Below, one piece after another: positions 27,273-35,003 of a stretch of DNA of 64,000 bases (the stretch's first letter is position 1; each line of letters begins with the position of its first letter). This DNA comes from Candidatus Binatia bacterium (GTDB lineage Bacteria > Desulfobacterota > Binatia > UBA12015): contig JAQWRY010000086.1 in assembly GCA_029243485.1 (NCBI GenBank), forward strand, positions 372,001-436,000. The letters run 5' to 3'. The notes below the pieces were generated by a model. The model was not told where the DNA came from. It made no database searches and worked only from the letters and a program-made list of their open reading frames with translations. Position numbers and translations under genes: made by a program.

Positions 27273-29645
27273 CTAGCGCAAGTGGACGATGGTCGCGCCG
27301 GATCCGCCGGCGTTCCCTTCGGCTTCTTCGAAGCGCACGACGTAGGGTGAATCGGCGAGGTACTCACGCACGGCGCTGCGCAAGGCGCCCGTGCCGTGGC
27401 CGTGGACGATTCGCACGAAGCTCCTGTCGTCCAGTGAGGCTCGATCGAGGAAGGATTCGAGCCGCTCCAGGGCCCGCACCACCCGGGCGCCGACGAGGTT
27501 GAGTTCCATCGAGGACGACGTGTCGTCGGACTCGCGTGGAGCCCGGCGGACGAAGTGGGACGGGCCGTGGGCCTTCGGGAACTTGGGCGCCGCACCCCCG
27601 AGGCGTCGGAGTTGTTTCGCGGGCACGTCGAACCGGATCGAGCCGCGCTCGATCTGAGCGCGTTCGCCGGCGATTTTCACGAGTTTGCCCCGCACGCCGT
27701 TGCCGACGATCTCGACTTCGTCCCCCACAGAGAGTGTCGTCGGGGGCGAGGAGGGCGGTCTCGGGCCCTCGTCGAACGTGGCCGCGCGGCGCTCGTCGAC
27801 CCGGGCGCTCTGCTCGAGACCGGCCTGGTGCACCCGACGGGCGGCGCCCTGTGGGTCGCGTCGGGCTTCGGCGAGTAGACGGCGCCCCTCGGTCTTGAGT
27901 TCCTCGGCGAATCGCTTCGCCTCGCCGAGTTCGTCCGCCCATTTCTTCTTCTTCTTCTCGCGGAGTTCTCCCGCCAGGGTCTCGTGCTCGGTCTGGAGCT
28001 TCCGAAGCCGTTCCCTCTCGGTGGCCATCTCCGCGGCGTCGCTCTCGTACCGGCGCCGCTCGGCCTCGAGCTGCGTGACGGCGTCGCCGAGGCTCTGGGC
28101 GAGATCTCCTCGCTCTCGTTCGGCCGCCGTCAGAAGGTCTTCGGGCAGGCCGAGGCGGCGTGCCATCGCGAGTCCGAGGCTCGGCCCGATGCTGCCGTAG
28201 ATCAGGCGGTAGCGAGGCGAGAAGGTGTCTGGGTCGAAGTCGACCGCGGCGACGGTCGCCCCGCCCGAGTTCAGCGCGAAGATCTTCACGGTCTGGAAGT
28301 GCGTGGTGGCAAGCACCCGCGTGCCGCGGGAAATAAGGTTCTGCAGCAGTACGCGGGCGAGTGCGGCCCCGTCTTCGGGGTCGGTTCCGGTTCCCGGTTC
28401 GTCGAGTAGAACCAAGGAGGCGGAACCGCTCGCCGACAGGATCTCTCCCAGGTTCCGGATGTGGCCCGAGAACGTCGAGAGATCGTCCGCGACGTTCTGT
28501 TGGTCGCCGATGTCCGTCCAGACGCCGTCGAAGAGCGGAAGCGCGGCCCCGGCTTCGGCGAGGATCGGAATGCCGGCCTGCGCCATCAGCGACGTGAGCC
28601 CCAGCGTCTTCAGGGCAACGCTCTTCCCGCCAGTATTGGGACCGGTGAGCACGAGCAGCTTCGTCTCGGCGTCGAGCTCGATGTCGACGGGAGTGACGGG
28701 TCGTCCAGTCAAGACCAAAAGTGGGTGGCGAGCCTTCCGCAAGAAGACCGCGTCGCCGGCCTCGCCGATGCGAGGACAGATAGCGTCGTGTTTTGCGGCG
28801 AAGCGGGCGCGGGCGGCGACGGTGTCGAGATCGACCAAGGCGCCGAAGGCCTCTTCCAACCCGTCCGCGAACTGACCCACCATCTGGGTGATCTCGGTGA
28901 GGATCCGCGCTTCTTCTTCGGCCTCCTCACGGGCGGCGATCAGGAGCCGGTTGTTGCCCTCCACGGCGAAGAGCGGCTCGACAAAGAGCGTCTCTCCCGA
29001 ACTCGAACGATCCTGAACGATGCCGGGGAGATCGGATTGGGTTGCGGCGCGCACGGGTACGACGAAGCGCCCGTTGCGAACGGTGACGTACTCGTCGGCG
29101 AAAAGCCGGTCGCTCGACGACTTCCGAAACAGACGCCCGAGCCGTGCTTCGATCTCGGATCGAAGCTGCCGCAGTTCGCGACGGACCGCCCGAAGAGCGG
29201 GGCTCGCGTCATCGCGCAGGTTCCCTTCCTCGTCGAGTGTGTCCGCGAGCTTCCGACCTAGCTCGGGCATGGAGTGAAGAGAGCCGACCGATCGCATCAG
29301 AAGGGGGCGCCCCGACGCGTTCGCCCGGAGGTAGCCGCGCATGAGCCGTACCGCCGCCAGCGAGCTCGCGACCTCTAGGAGTTCCGCACCCGAGAGCCTC
29401 GCGCCGAGCGTTCGGGACTCCGAGAGGTGGTGCCGAATGTCCGGAAAATCACCCAGTGGGACCGGTTCGTCCGCCATGAGCGCGATCAGGTCGGAGACGC
29501 GGGTCAGCTCGTTGCGGACGACACTCGAGAGCCCCTCCGGCTGAAGCCCGCGACAGGCTTCTTTGCCGGCGCTCGACGCCGCGTGACGCGCGATTTCGGC
29601 GAGCAGAGTTCCGAACTCGAGGGTTTCGAGATCCTTGGCGCGCAA
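27273..29645 (-). CDS. mutS2: Endonuclease MutS2
   Basis: MutS-homologue ATPase with a C-terminal Smr nuclease domain, linked to suppressing recombination and to rescue of collided ribosomes. The 790-residue protein has no mismatch-recognition domain I, as expected for MutS2. It has the core and clamp helices, Walker A TGPNTGGKSVALK, Walker B LVLLDEPGTGTDPEDGAAL, a long charged coiled coil (about 515-620), a KOW-like segment (VGDEVEIVGNGVRGKLV) and the Smr domain with VRIVHGHGTGALR. The start is TTG 29645. It is the last gene of the molybdopterin operon, 21 bases after moaE. Confidence 0.95.
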   Translation of the reverse strand: MRAKDLETLEFGTLLAEIARHAASSAGKEACRGLQPEGLSSVVRNELTRVSDLIALMADEPVPLGDFPDIRHHLSESRTLGARLSGAELLEVASSLAAVRLMRGYLRANASGRPLLMRSVGSLHSMPELGRKLADTLDEEGNLRDDASPALRAVRRELRQLRSEIEARLGRLFRKSSSDRLFADEYVTVRNGRFVVPVRAATQSDLPGIVQDRSSSGETLFVEPLFAVEGNNRLLIAAREEAEEEARILTEITQMVGQFADGLEEAFGALVDLDTVAARARFAAKHDAICPRIGEAGDAVFLRKARHPLLVLTGRPVTPVDIELDAETKLLVLTGPNTGGKSVALKTLGLTSLMAQAGIPILAEAGAALPLFDGVWTDIGDQQNVADDLSTFSGHIRNLGEILSASGSASLVLLDEPGTGTDPEDGAALARVLLQNLISRGTRVLATTHFQTVKIFALNSGGATVAAVDFDPDTFSPRYRLIYGSIGPSLGLAMARRLGLPEDLLTAAERERGDLAQSLGDAVTQLEAERRRYESDAAEMATERERLRKLQTEHETLAGELREKKKKKWADELGEAKRFAEELKTEGRRLLAEARRDPQGAARRVHQAGLEQSARVDERRAATFDEGPRPPSSPPTTLSVGDEVEIVGNGVRGKLVKIAGERAQIERGSIRFDVPAKQLRRLGGAAPKFPKAHGPSHFVRRAPRESDDTSSSMELNLVGARVVRALERLESFLDRASLDDRSFVRIVHGHGTGALRSAVREYLADSPYVVRFEEAEGNAGGSGATIVHLR

Positions 29646-29666
29646 GGTGAATGGATCCGTCGGACG

Positions 29667-30152
29667 CTACTCGGAAGCCGCGCCGCCGTCCTCGTTTTTC
29701 CAGACGCCTTCTTTGCCCGCCTGGTCGCCGATCCAGATGGCGCCGCCCTCGAAGAACTCCTTCTTCCAGATCGGCACGACTTCCTTCAGGCGATCGATGG
29801 TGAACCGCGCCGCCTCGAAGGCGTCCCCCCGATGGGCGGACGATGCGGCGATGGCGACGCTGGCTTCCCCGATGGGGACGACTCCGGTCCGATGCACGAC
29901 GGAGATCTTGGCAACCGGCCAACGCGTGGAGGCTTCCGCTGCAATGGACTGGAGTTCCTTCTCCGCCATTGCGGGATACGCCTCGTACTCTAGACGTTCC
30001 ACGTTCCGCCCGTCGTTGTTGTCCCGGGTCATACCGACGAAGAGAACGGTGGCGCCGGCGCCGGAGTCTGCGGTCGCAGACATCAGGTCGTCGATACGGA
30101 TCGGCTCGGCGGTGAGGCGAATCATGCCGGAAGTATACGCGGACGTGCTCAT
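29667..30152 (-). CDS. moaE: Molybdopterin synthase catalytic subunit
   Basis: MoaE receives sulfur from MoaD-thiocarboxylate and converts cyclic pyranopterin monophosphate to molybdopterin. The 161-residue protein shows GATVLFVGMTRDNNDGRNV, LEYEAYPAMAEKEL, the HRTGVVPIGEASV block and the active-site lysines in PIWKKEFFEGG. The ATG at 30152 overlaps the moaD stop (ATGA), supporting this start, although M10 is an alternative. moaA, moaC and moeA are not in the window. Confidence 0.95.
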   Translation of the reverse strand: MSTSAYTSGMIRLTAEPIRIDDLMSATADSGAGATVLFVGMTRDNNDGRNVERLEYEAYPAMAEKELQSIAAEASTRWPVAKISVVHRTGVVPIGEASVAIAASSAHRGDAFEAARFTIDRLKEVVPIWKKEFFEGGAIWIGDQAGKEGVWKNEDGGAASE

Positions 30153-30394
30153 CGGCCGCCACTCACCGGCGGGATGAGCGCGATCTCGTCCCCGTCCTTC
30201 AACAGCTGCGTCGGCTCGCAGTATTCTTCGTTGACGGCGAGGGAAATGCGCCCGGCGTCGGCCATCGCGGGGAGGTCGCGACGCAGTTCCGCCAAGAGGT
30301 CGGCCGCCGTCGTACCGTCGGCGATGTCGTGCTCCATCGCTTTCTTGCCGGTGCGCTCGCGCAGCGAGGCGAAGAACAGAATCTGGACCTTCAT
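30149..30394 (-). CDS. moaD: Molybdopterin synthase sulfur carrier subunit
   Basis: An 81-residue ubiquitin-fold protein that ends in the diagnostic di-glycine near the C-terminus (ALIPPVSGGR). The terminal arginine after GG means either the last residue is removed or the thiocarboxylate forms differently; canonical MoaD ends exactly in GG. The start MKVQILFFASLRERTG is typical. Both ends overlap neighbours by 4 bases (moaB upstream, moaE downstream). Confidence 0.9.
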   Translation of the reverse strand: MKVQILFFASLRERTGKKAMEHDIADGTTAADLLAELRRDLPAMADAGRISLAVNEEYCEPTQLLKDGDEIALIPPVSGGR

Positions 30395-30924
30395 GGTGCG
30401 ATCAATCCGAGGATGTGTCCGAGTTCCGGGCCGATGAGCTTGTCGATCCCGAGTCGGACCGCCTTGGTCGAGCCGGGGAGGGCGAAGACGGCGGTGCGAC
30501 CGGTGACGCCCCCGATCGCTCGGGACAGCATCGCCGCCGAGCCGATCTCTTCGTACGAGAGGGTTCGGAAGATCTCCCCGAACCCGTCGAGGGGCTTCTC
30601 GAGCGCCTCCTGGACGGCTTCGAAGGTCACGTCGCGTGGTGCGACGCCGGTTCCACCGGTGAGAAGAACCGCGTCGGTCACGTCGTCTGCGATGGCTTCG
30701 CGCAGGACAGCGACGATCGCCTGGCGCTCGTCCTTCACGATCTCGCGGCGCACGACGTCGTGTCCGGCCGCAAGGAGGCACTTCTTCGCGGTGGCCCCGC
30801 TCTTGTCGTCGTCCATCGTTCGGGTGTCGCTCACGGTGACGACGAGGCACCGGACGGTCCGTTTGCCGGCGGCCTTGTGTTGCTGCACGGGGTCGCCGTG
30901 CTTGTGGGAATCTCCGTGTGCCAT
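30391..30924 (-). CDS. moaB: MoaB/MogA-family molybdopterin adenylyltransferase
   Basis: Adenylates molybdopterin before metal insertion, or acts as the related MoaB. The 177-residue protein carries LTGGTGVAPRDVT, FGEIFRTLSYEEIGSAA and FALPGSTKAV, the substrate-binding signature. The first 20 residues are histidine-rich (HGDSHKHGDPVQQHK) and may bind metal, an addition not seen in the core fold. It is followed by moaD with a 4-base overlap and preceded by the BtuF-like gene with a 10-base gap. Confidence 0.92.
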   Translation of the reverse strand: MAHGDSHKHGDPVQQHKAAGKRTVRCLVVTVSDTRTMDDDKSGATAKKCLLAAGHDVVRREIVKDERQAIVAVLREAIADDVTDAVLLTGGTGVAPRDVTFEAVQEALEKPLDGFGEIFRTLSYEEIGSAAMLSRAIGGVTGRTAVFALPGSTKAVRLGIDKLIGPELGHILGLIAP

Positions 30925-30934
30925 CGGTGTTCTC

Positions 30935-31861
30935 TCAGCTCGTGCGCGTGATCTTGGCCCAGGCTCCGTCGGGCAGCAGGTCGGCGCAATCGCCCGGATG
31001 CAGGAGCCCCGCCAGGATCTCGGCGGACTCTACCAGACGCGGCCCCGGACGGTTGAAGTAGGCGTTTCCATCGACGGCGAAAACGCGGTCGTTGCGTACG
31101 GCGGCGAGGGAGTCCCAACGAGACTCCCTGAGGAGGTCGCGAAGCTCGGCGCTGGTTTTGGCGAGATCGAAGCCGCACGGCATCGCACACAGGACGTCGG
31201 GCGCCGCGCGCTGGAGGTCCTCGAACTCCATCCATGGGCTGTGGGCGCCGGCGCCGACGAGATCACTCGTACCCCCGGCGGCCTCCACCAATTCGGGGAC
31301 CCAATTGCCCGCGGCCATCAGTGGTTCGAGCCACTCCACGCAGGCGATCCGCGTTCGCTCGAGTCGGCGCGTTCGTCGCTCGAGGCTGGCCATCCGACCT
31401 GCGAGCTCGGTGGCCATGGCCTCGCCGCGGTCCGCAATTCCCGCTGCCGTGGCCACCGTCTCGACGTCGCGCCAGACGTCGCGCAAGCGGCGCGGGCTGA
31501 GCGATACGATCTCGGCGGGGGTGCCCGTGAGTTCGCGGGTCGCACCGACGACGTCGTCGTAAGAGACCGCGCACACTTCGCATTGGTCCTGGGTGACGAT
31601 GAGGTCGGGCGCGAGCTCACCGAGCAGCTCGGTGTGGATCCGGTAGACCGAGAGCCCGCCCTTCACCAGATCGGTCACGCCCTCGTGGATCTCTCGGCTC
31701 GATCCGTCGACGTCGATCTTCGGCGCGGTGACAATGGGCAGGCCGACGACATCGGACGGGAAGTCGCACTCGTGCGACACACCGACGAGGTTCTCTCGCA
31801 GGCCCAGCGCGCAGACGATCTCGGTGGCGCTGGGAAGGAGCGATACGATCCGGAGGCTCAA
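30935..31861 (-). CDS. BtuF/TroA-like cobalamin-type binding protein without signal peptide
   Basis: Periplasmic-binding-protein fold of the BtuF class (VSLLPSATEIVCALGLRENLVG, then DLIVTQDQCEVCAVSYDDV). The 308-residue start is TTG 31861, whose TTGA overlaps the TGA stop of the upstream gene; the frame also stays open further upstream. The start leaves no signal peptide, so the protein may be cytoplasmic, as in a subgroup of BtuF-like proteins outside ABC transporters. No permease or ATPase genes lie nearby. The pair DQCEVC could bind metal or cobalt. Its place in a molybdenum-cofactor operon suggests a cofactor-related role, which is inference. Confidence 0.82.
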   Translation of the reverse strand: MSLRIVSLLPSATEIVCALGLRENLVGVSHECDFPSDVVGLPIVTAPKIDVDGSSREIHEGVTDLVKGGLSVYRIHTELLGELAPDLIVTQDQCEVCAVSYDDVVGATRELTGTPAEIVSLSPRRLRDVWRDVETVATAAGIADRGEAMATELAGRMASLERRTRRLERTRIACVEWLEPLMAAGNWVPELVEAAGGTSDLVGAGAHSPWMEFEDLQRAAPDVLCAMPCGFDLAKTSAELRDLLRESRWDSLAAVRNDRVFAVDGNAYFNRPGPRLVESAEILAGLLHPGDCADLLPDGAWAKITRTS

Positions 31862-32061
31862 GAGAGCACCGATCCGCTGCTCGGCGGCGGTTCTTCGAGT
31901 TTGTCCCCGCAGGTGCTCCCGCATTGGGTGCAGAGGTACTCGTACTTGTCGCCCTCGGGCAGGCACAGGAGCAGGTGCTTTCGCACGGGCTGAGCGACCC
32001 GACACTTCGGGCAGAGCAGCAGCGAGACCTCGAGCGACTCGAAGCTGGCACGCGGGTCCAT
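31858..32061 (-). CDS. Small zinc-ribbon protein
   Basis: A 67-residue protein with two CxxC knuckles, CPKC at about residues 17-20 and CTQC at about 44-47, plus two further cysteines (LLC and GSTC). This is a treble-clef or zinc-ribbon pattern. The end is acidic and serine-rich (KLEEPPPSSGSVLS). ATG at 32061 is the only start giving the two knuckles a compact protein. It overlaps the BtuF-like gene by 4 bases. A zinc-binding adaptor or regulator is plausible; no function is known to me. Confidence 0.7.
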   Translation of the reverse strand: MDPRASFESLEVSLLLCPKCRVAQPVRKHLLLCLPEGDKYEYLCTQCGSTCGDKLEEPPPSSGSVLS

Positions 32062-32277
32062 GGGCGGAACCTTACCGCCGGGGCCGGACGTGGAACAAGG
32101 TTGGGACGGGTAGGGACGTTCTTTAATCTCGTCGGCTTCTTTGATCGTAACTCTTGTCGAGCCTCGATCGTGCACAGCAGCCCGCGCCTCGCCGTTGGGT
32201 CGGCCGAGTTGCAGGGGGTCGGAGCGCCATGCTCGCTGGACTCGACGGTCCCGATGCCGGTGGCGTAGACTGCGGGG

Positions 32278-33516
32278 ATGCGGGCACCGCTCTACTCCTC
32301 TCAGGCCGACGAGATCTTCAGCGCGGAGGCGATCGAGGATCCGCACCGGCTCTATGCGCGCCTGCGGCGGGAGGCTCCGATCGCCCGCGTCGCGGCCACC
32401 GGCGTCCACCTCGTCGCGACCCGTGATCGGATCGAGGAAGTGCTGGACCGCGAGGAGGACTTCTCGGCGAACTTGACGGGAGTCCTCATCCGGGGCGACG
32501 AGGGCCAGCCGACCACGCTGGACCTGCCCCAGAATGCCGCCACCCGCGTCATCGCGACGGCCGACGAGCCCTCCCACGCCGTGCACCGGGCGGTCTCCCA
32601 GCCGCGAATGTCGAACAGTCGTATCACCGAGCTCGAGGGTCCGATTCGGTCGTGGACGTGTGACGCCCTCGGCGCCTGGATGAAGGACGGCGGTGGCGAC
32701 TTCATTCCGGTTGCGGAGCTCATCCCGGCTCGGGTCGTCGCCGAGCTTCTCGGTCTGCCCGACGGCGACGTGAGTCGGCATCGCACGTGGGCGATGATGG
32801 GCGGCGACATCCTCGCCGGCGACATTGGGCACGAGCAGCTGGCCCGGCTCACCACGGAATCGGTGGAGATGGCGAAGTATCTCGGAGAGCACTTCGAGAA
32901 CGCCCGCATTTCTCCGCGACCGGAGGTCGACGCGCCCATGCTGCACGCCCTCGCACGCGGCGTGCAGGGCGGGAAGATCGCTACGGACGAAGCCGTCGGC
33001 ATCGCGACGGTGATGTTCGGTGCTGGTGGAGAATCGACGGCAGCGCTGATCGGGTCGGTGGTCCGGCGCCTGGCGGAGGCACCGGAGGTCGCCGAGTCTC
33101 TGCGCGGTGATGCGAAGCTCATCCCGGTTTTCGTCGAAGAGGTCGCCCGCCTCGAGCCGCCCTTCAAGTTCCACTACCGGGCGGTTCGCCGGGAGTGTGA
33201 GCTGGGCTCCTTCTCGCTCGTCCCGGGAGACCGTCTGATGCTACTTTGGGCCTCCGCGAACCGGGATGCGGATCGGGTGGAGGATCCCGACGCGTTCCGG
33301 CTCGATCGTCGCTTTCCGCGAGATCACCTGACCTTCGGCCGCGGCGGGCACTTCTGCATCGGTGCCGGCCTGGCGCGGCTCGAAGCGCGGATCGTCTGCG
33401 AGGAGCTTCTTGCGCGGGCAGGGCACCTCGCGCTGTCGGCCGAAGCGGCTCCGGTGTACGCGAAGAGCATCTTCGTGCGTCGGCTGGAGTCGTTGCCGCT
33501 CGCTTATGGTGCCTAG
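32278..33516 (+). CDS. Cytochrome P450
   Basis: Haem-thiolate monooxygenase of 412 residues, the length of soluble bacterial class I P450s. Visible motifs are the I-helix oxygen-activation segment FGAGGESTA, the K-helix ExxR (EEVARLEPP) and the haem loop FGRGGHFCIGAGLAR with the proximal cysteine at about C360. There is no ferredoxin or reductase beside it, so electron partners are elsewhere. Substrate is unknown; such P450s are abundant in lineages that handle terpenoids, steroids or hydrocarbons. Confidence 0.93.
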   Translation: MRAPLYSSQADEIFSAEAIEDPHRLYARLRREAPIARVAATGVHLVATRDRIEEVLDREEDFSANLTGVLIRGDEGQPTTLDLPQNAATRVIATADEPSHAVHRAVSQPRMSNSRITELEGPIRSWTCDALGAWMKDGGGDFIPVAELIPARVVAELLGLPDGDVSRHRTWAMMGGDILAGDIGHEQLARLTTESVEMAKYLGEHFENARISPRPEVDAPMLHALARGVQGGKIATDEAVGIATVMFGAGGESTAALIGSVVRRLAEAPEVAESLRGDAKLIPVFVEEVARLEPPFKFHYRAVRRECELGSFSLVPGDRLMLLWASANRDADRVEDPDAFRLDRRFPRDHLTFGRGGHFCIGAGLARLEARIVCEELLARAGHLALSAEAAPVYAKSIFVRRLESLPLAYGA

Positions 33517-33581
33517 GAACGCCCCGCGAACGGCCGGGGCCCGCCCCTGACGGTCCGGCGCCCGTCCGTTATACCTGGCGG

Positions 33582-34898
33582 ATGTCCGAGCGCCCCGAAG
33601 GCACGCCGCGCAAGGTCTTTCTCGAGACCTACGGCTGTCAGATGAACGTCGCAGACTCCCAGCTGGTGGGAGGATTGCTGCAGGGCGCCGGTTACGAGCG
33701 GACGCAGGACCCCGCCGAGGCGGACGTCTTGCTCCTGAATACCTGCGCGATTCGGGAACGCGCCGAGGAGCGCGTCCTGGGCCGCCTCGGTGAGCTCCTT
33801 CAGTTCAAGCACGCTCGGCCGAGCGTTCAGCTCGGTCTTCTCGGGTGCATGGCCACGCATCTGCGTGAGCAACTGCTCGATCGGGCGCCCTACCTGGATC
33901 TGATCATCGGACCGGACGGGTACCGCGATCTTCCGATTCTTCTCGAAGAGGGCGCCGACCCCCGTGTCGACGTTCGGCTCGATCGCGACGAAACGTACGC
34001 CGATCTCATCCCCGATCATGGCCCCGGGCCGCGCGCGTGGCTCACCGTCATGCGCGGCTGCGACAAGTTCTGCACGTTCTGCGTCGTGCCGTTCACGCGC
34101 GGCCGCGAGCGCAGTCTGCCCCCCGACGCGGTCGTCGCGCAGGTCGAAGCCGCGGTCGCTGCAGGCAAGAGTGAGGTCGTTCTCCTGGGCCAGACCGTGA
34201 ACGCGTACAACGCGGATGGAGCCGACTTCGGCGATCTCCTGCGCCGCACCGCCGCCGTCGATGGCCTGAAGCGCATCCGGTTCACCTCGCCTCATCCCTC
34301 GGAGGTGTCGGACTCGATGATCGACGCGCTCGCGGACGAACCGAAGGTCATGCCGTATCTCCATCTCCCGCTGCAGTCGGCGTCGAACTCGGTGCTCGAA
34401 GCGATGGCGCGCGACTACACCATCGAGCAATACCGCGAGCTGCTCGGCCGGGTTCGCGACCGCATTCCGGGCATCGCTGTCTCCACCGACGTGATCGTCG
34501 GCTTCCCTGGCGAAGACCAGAAGCACTTCGACGAGACCGCCTCGTTCCTCGATGAGGCGCGGTACGACTTCGCGTATCTTTTCAAGTACTCGCCGCGGGA
34601 AGGTACGCGTGCCCACAAGATCCCGGATACGGTGAGCGAAAAAGAGAAGGGTCGTCGCCTCACGCAGCTGATCGAGCGGCAGGAAGAGATCGGCTTCGAG
34701 AAGAACCAGGAGCAGATCGGTCGCGAGCTCGAAGTGCTCGTCGAAGGACCGGCGCGTCGCCCCCCGGGCCATGTCGTCGGCAAGAGCGAGACCTTCAAGA
34801 CGACGATCTTCCGCGATCCGGGAGTAGCGCCCGGCGAGGTCGTCCGCGTCCGTGTCGACGGAGGCAGCGCGCACACCCTCCAAGCCACGGTCGTCTAG
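33582..34898 (+). CDS. miaB: tRNA-2-methylthio-N6-dimethylallyladenosine synthase MiaB
   Basis: Radical SAM methylthiotransferase acting on i6A37 of tRNAs. From ATG 33582 the protein is 438 residues. It has the N-terminal UPF0004 domain with cluster cysteines (ETYGCQMN, NTCAIRE, LLGCMA), the radical SAM motif CDKFCTFC at about residues 160-167 and the GxIxGxPxE-like region (VDVIVGFPGED). A C-terminal TRAM domain follows (EVLVEGPARRPPGHVVGKSE). The AIRE rather than ASIR context and VLGRLG place it with MiaB rather than RimO. Longer upstream frames are antisense to nothing but lack the family N-terminus. Confidence 0.94.
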   Translation: MSERPEGTPRKVFLETYGCQMNVADSQLVGGLLQGAGYERTQDPAEADVLLLNTCAIRERAEERVLGRLGELLQFKHARPSVQLGLLGCMATHLREQLLDRAPYLDLIIGPDGYRDLPILLEEGADPRVDVRLDRDETYADLIPDHGPGPRAWLTVMRGCDKFCTFCVVPFTRGRERSLPPDAVVAQVEAAVAAGKSEVVLLGQTVNAYNADGADFGDLLRRTAAVDGLKRIRFTSPHPSEVSDSMIDALADEPKVMPYLHLPLQSASNSVLEAMARDYTIEQYRELLGRVRDRIPGIAVSTDVIVGFPGEDQKHFDETASFLDEARYDFAYLFKYSPREGTRAHKIPDTVSEKEKGRRLTQLIERQEEIGFEKNQEQIGRELEVLVEGPARRPPGHVVGKSETFKTTIFRDPGVAPGEVVRVRVDGGSAHTLQATVV

Positions 34899-34912
34899 CT
34901 CCGGGGGCTTCT

Positions 34913-34967
34913 GCTGATTTCGGCCGGGCGCGGGAGTCGCTGCCGGGCCCCGATCGTCTAAATCAGC
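34913..34967. repeat. Inverted repeat between convergent miaB and the M1-like/barrel gene
   Basis: GCTGATTT (34913-34920) and AAATCAGC (34960-34967) are exact reverse complements with a 39-base GC-rich loop. It lies 15 bases after the miaB stop and 37 bases from the end of the convergent gene. It could be a bidirectional transcription stop. Confidence 0.4.
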
Positions 34968-35003
34968 CCGCGTCTCGGCCGAGAGGGGCCGTTACCCCTT
35001 GTG

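Noticed and set aside
33513-34883. 456-codon minus-strand frame opposite miaB
   Set aside because: Mirror of the MiaB codon pattern; no recognisable family.
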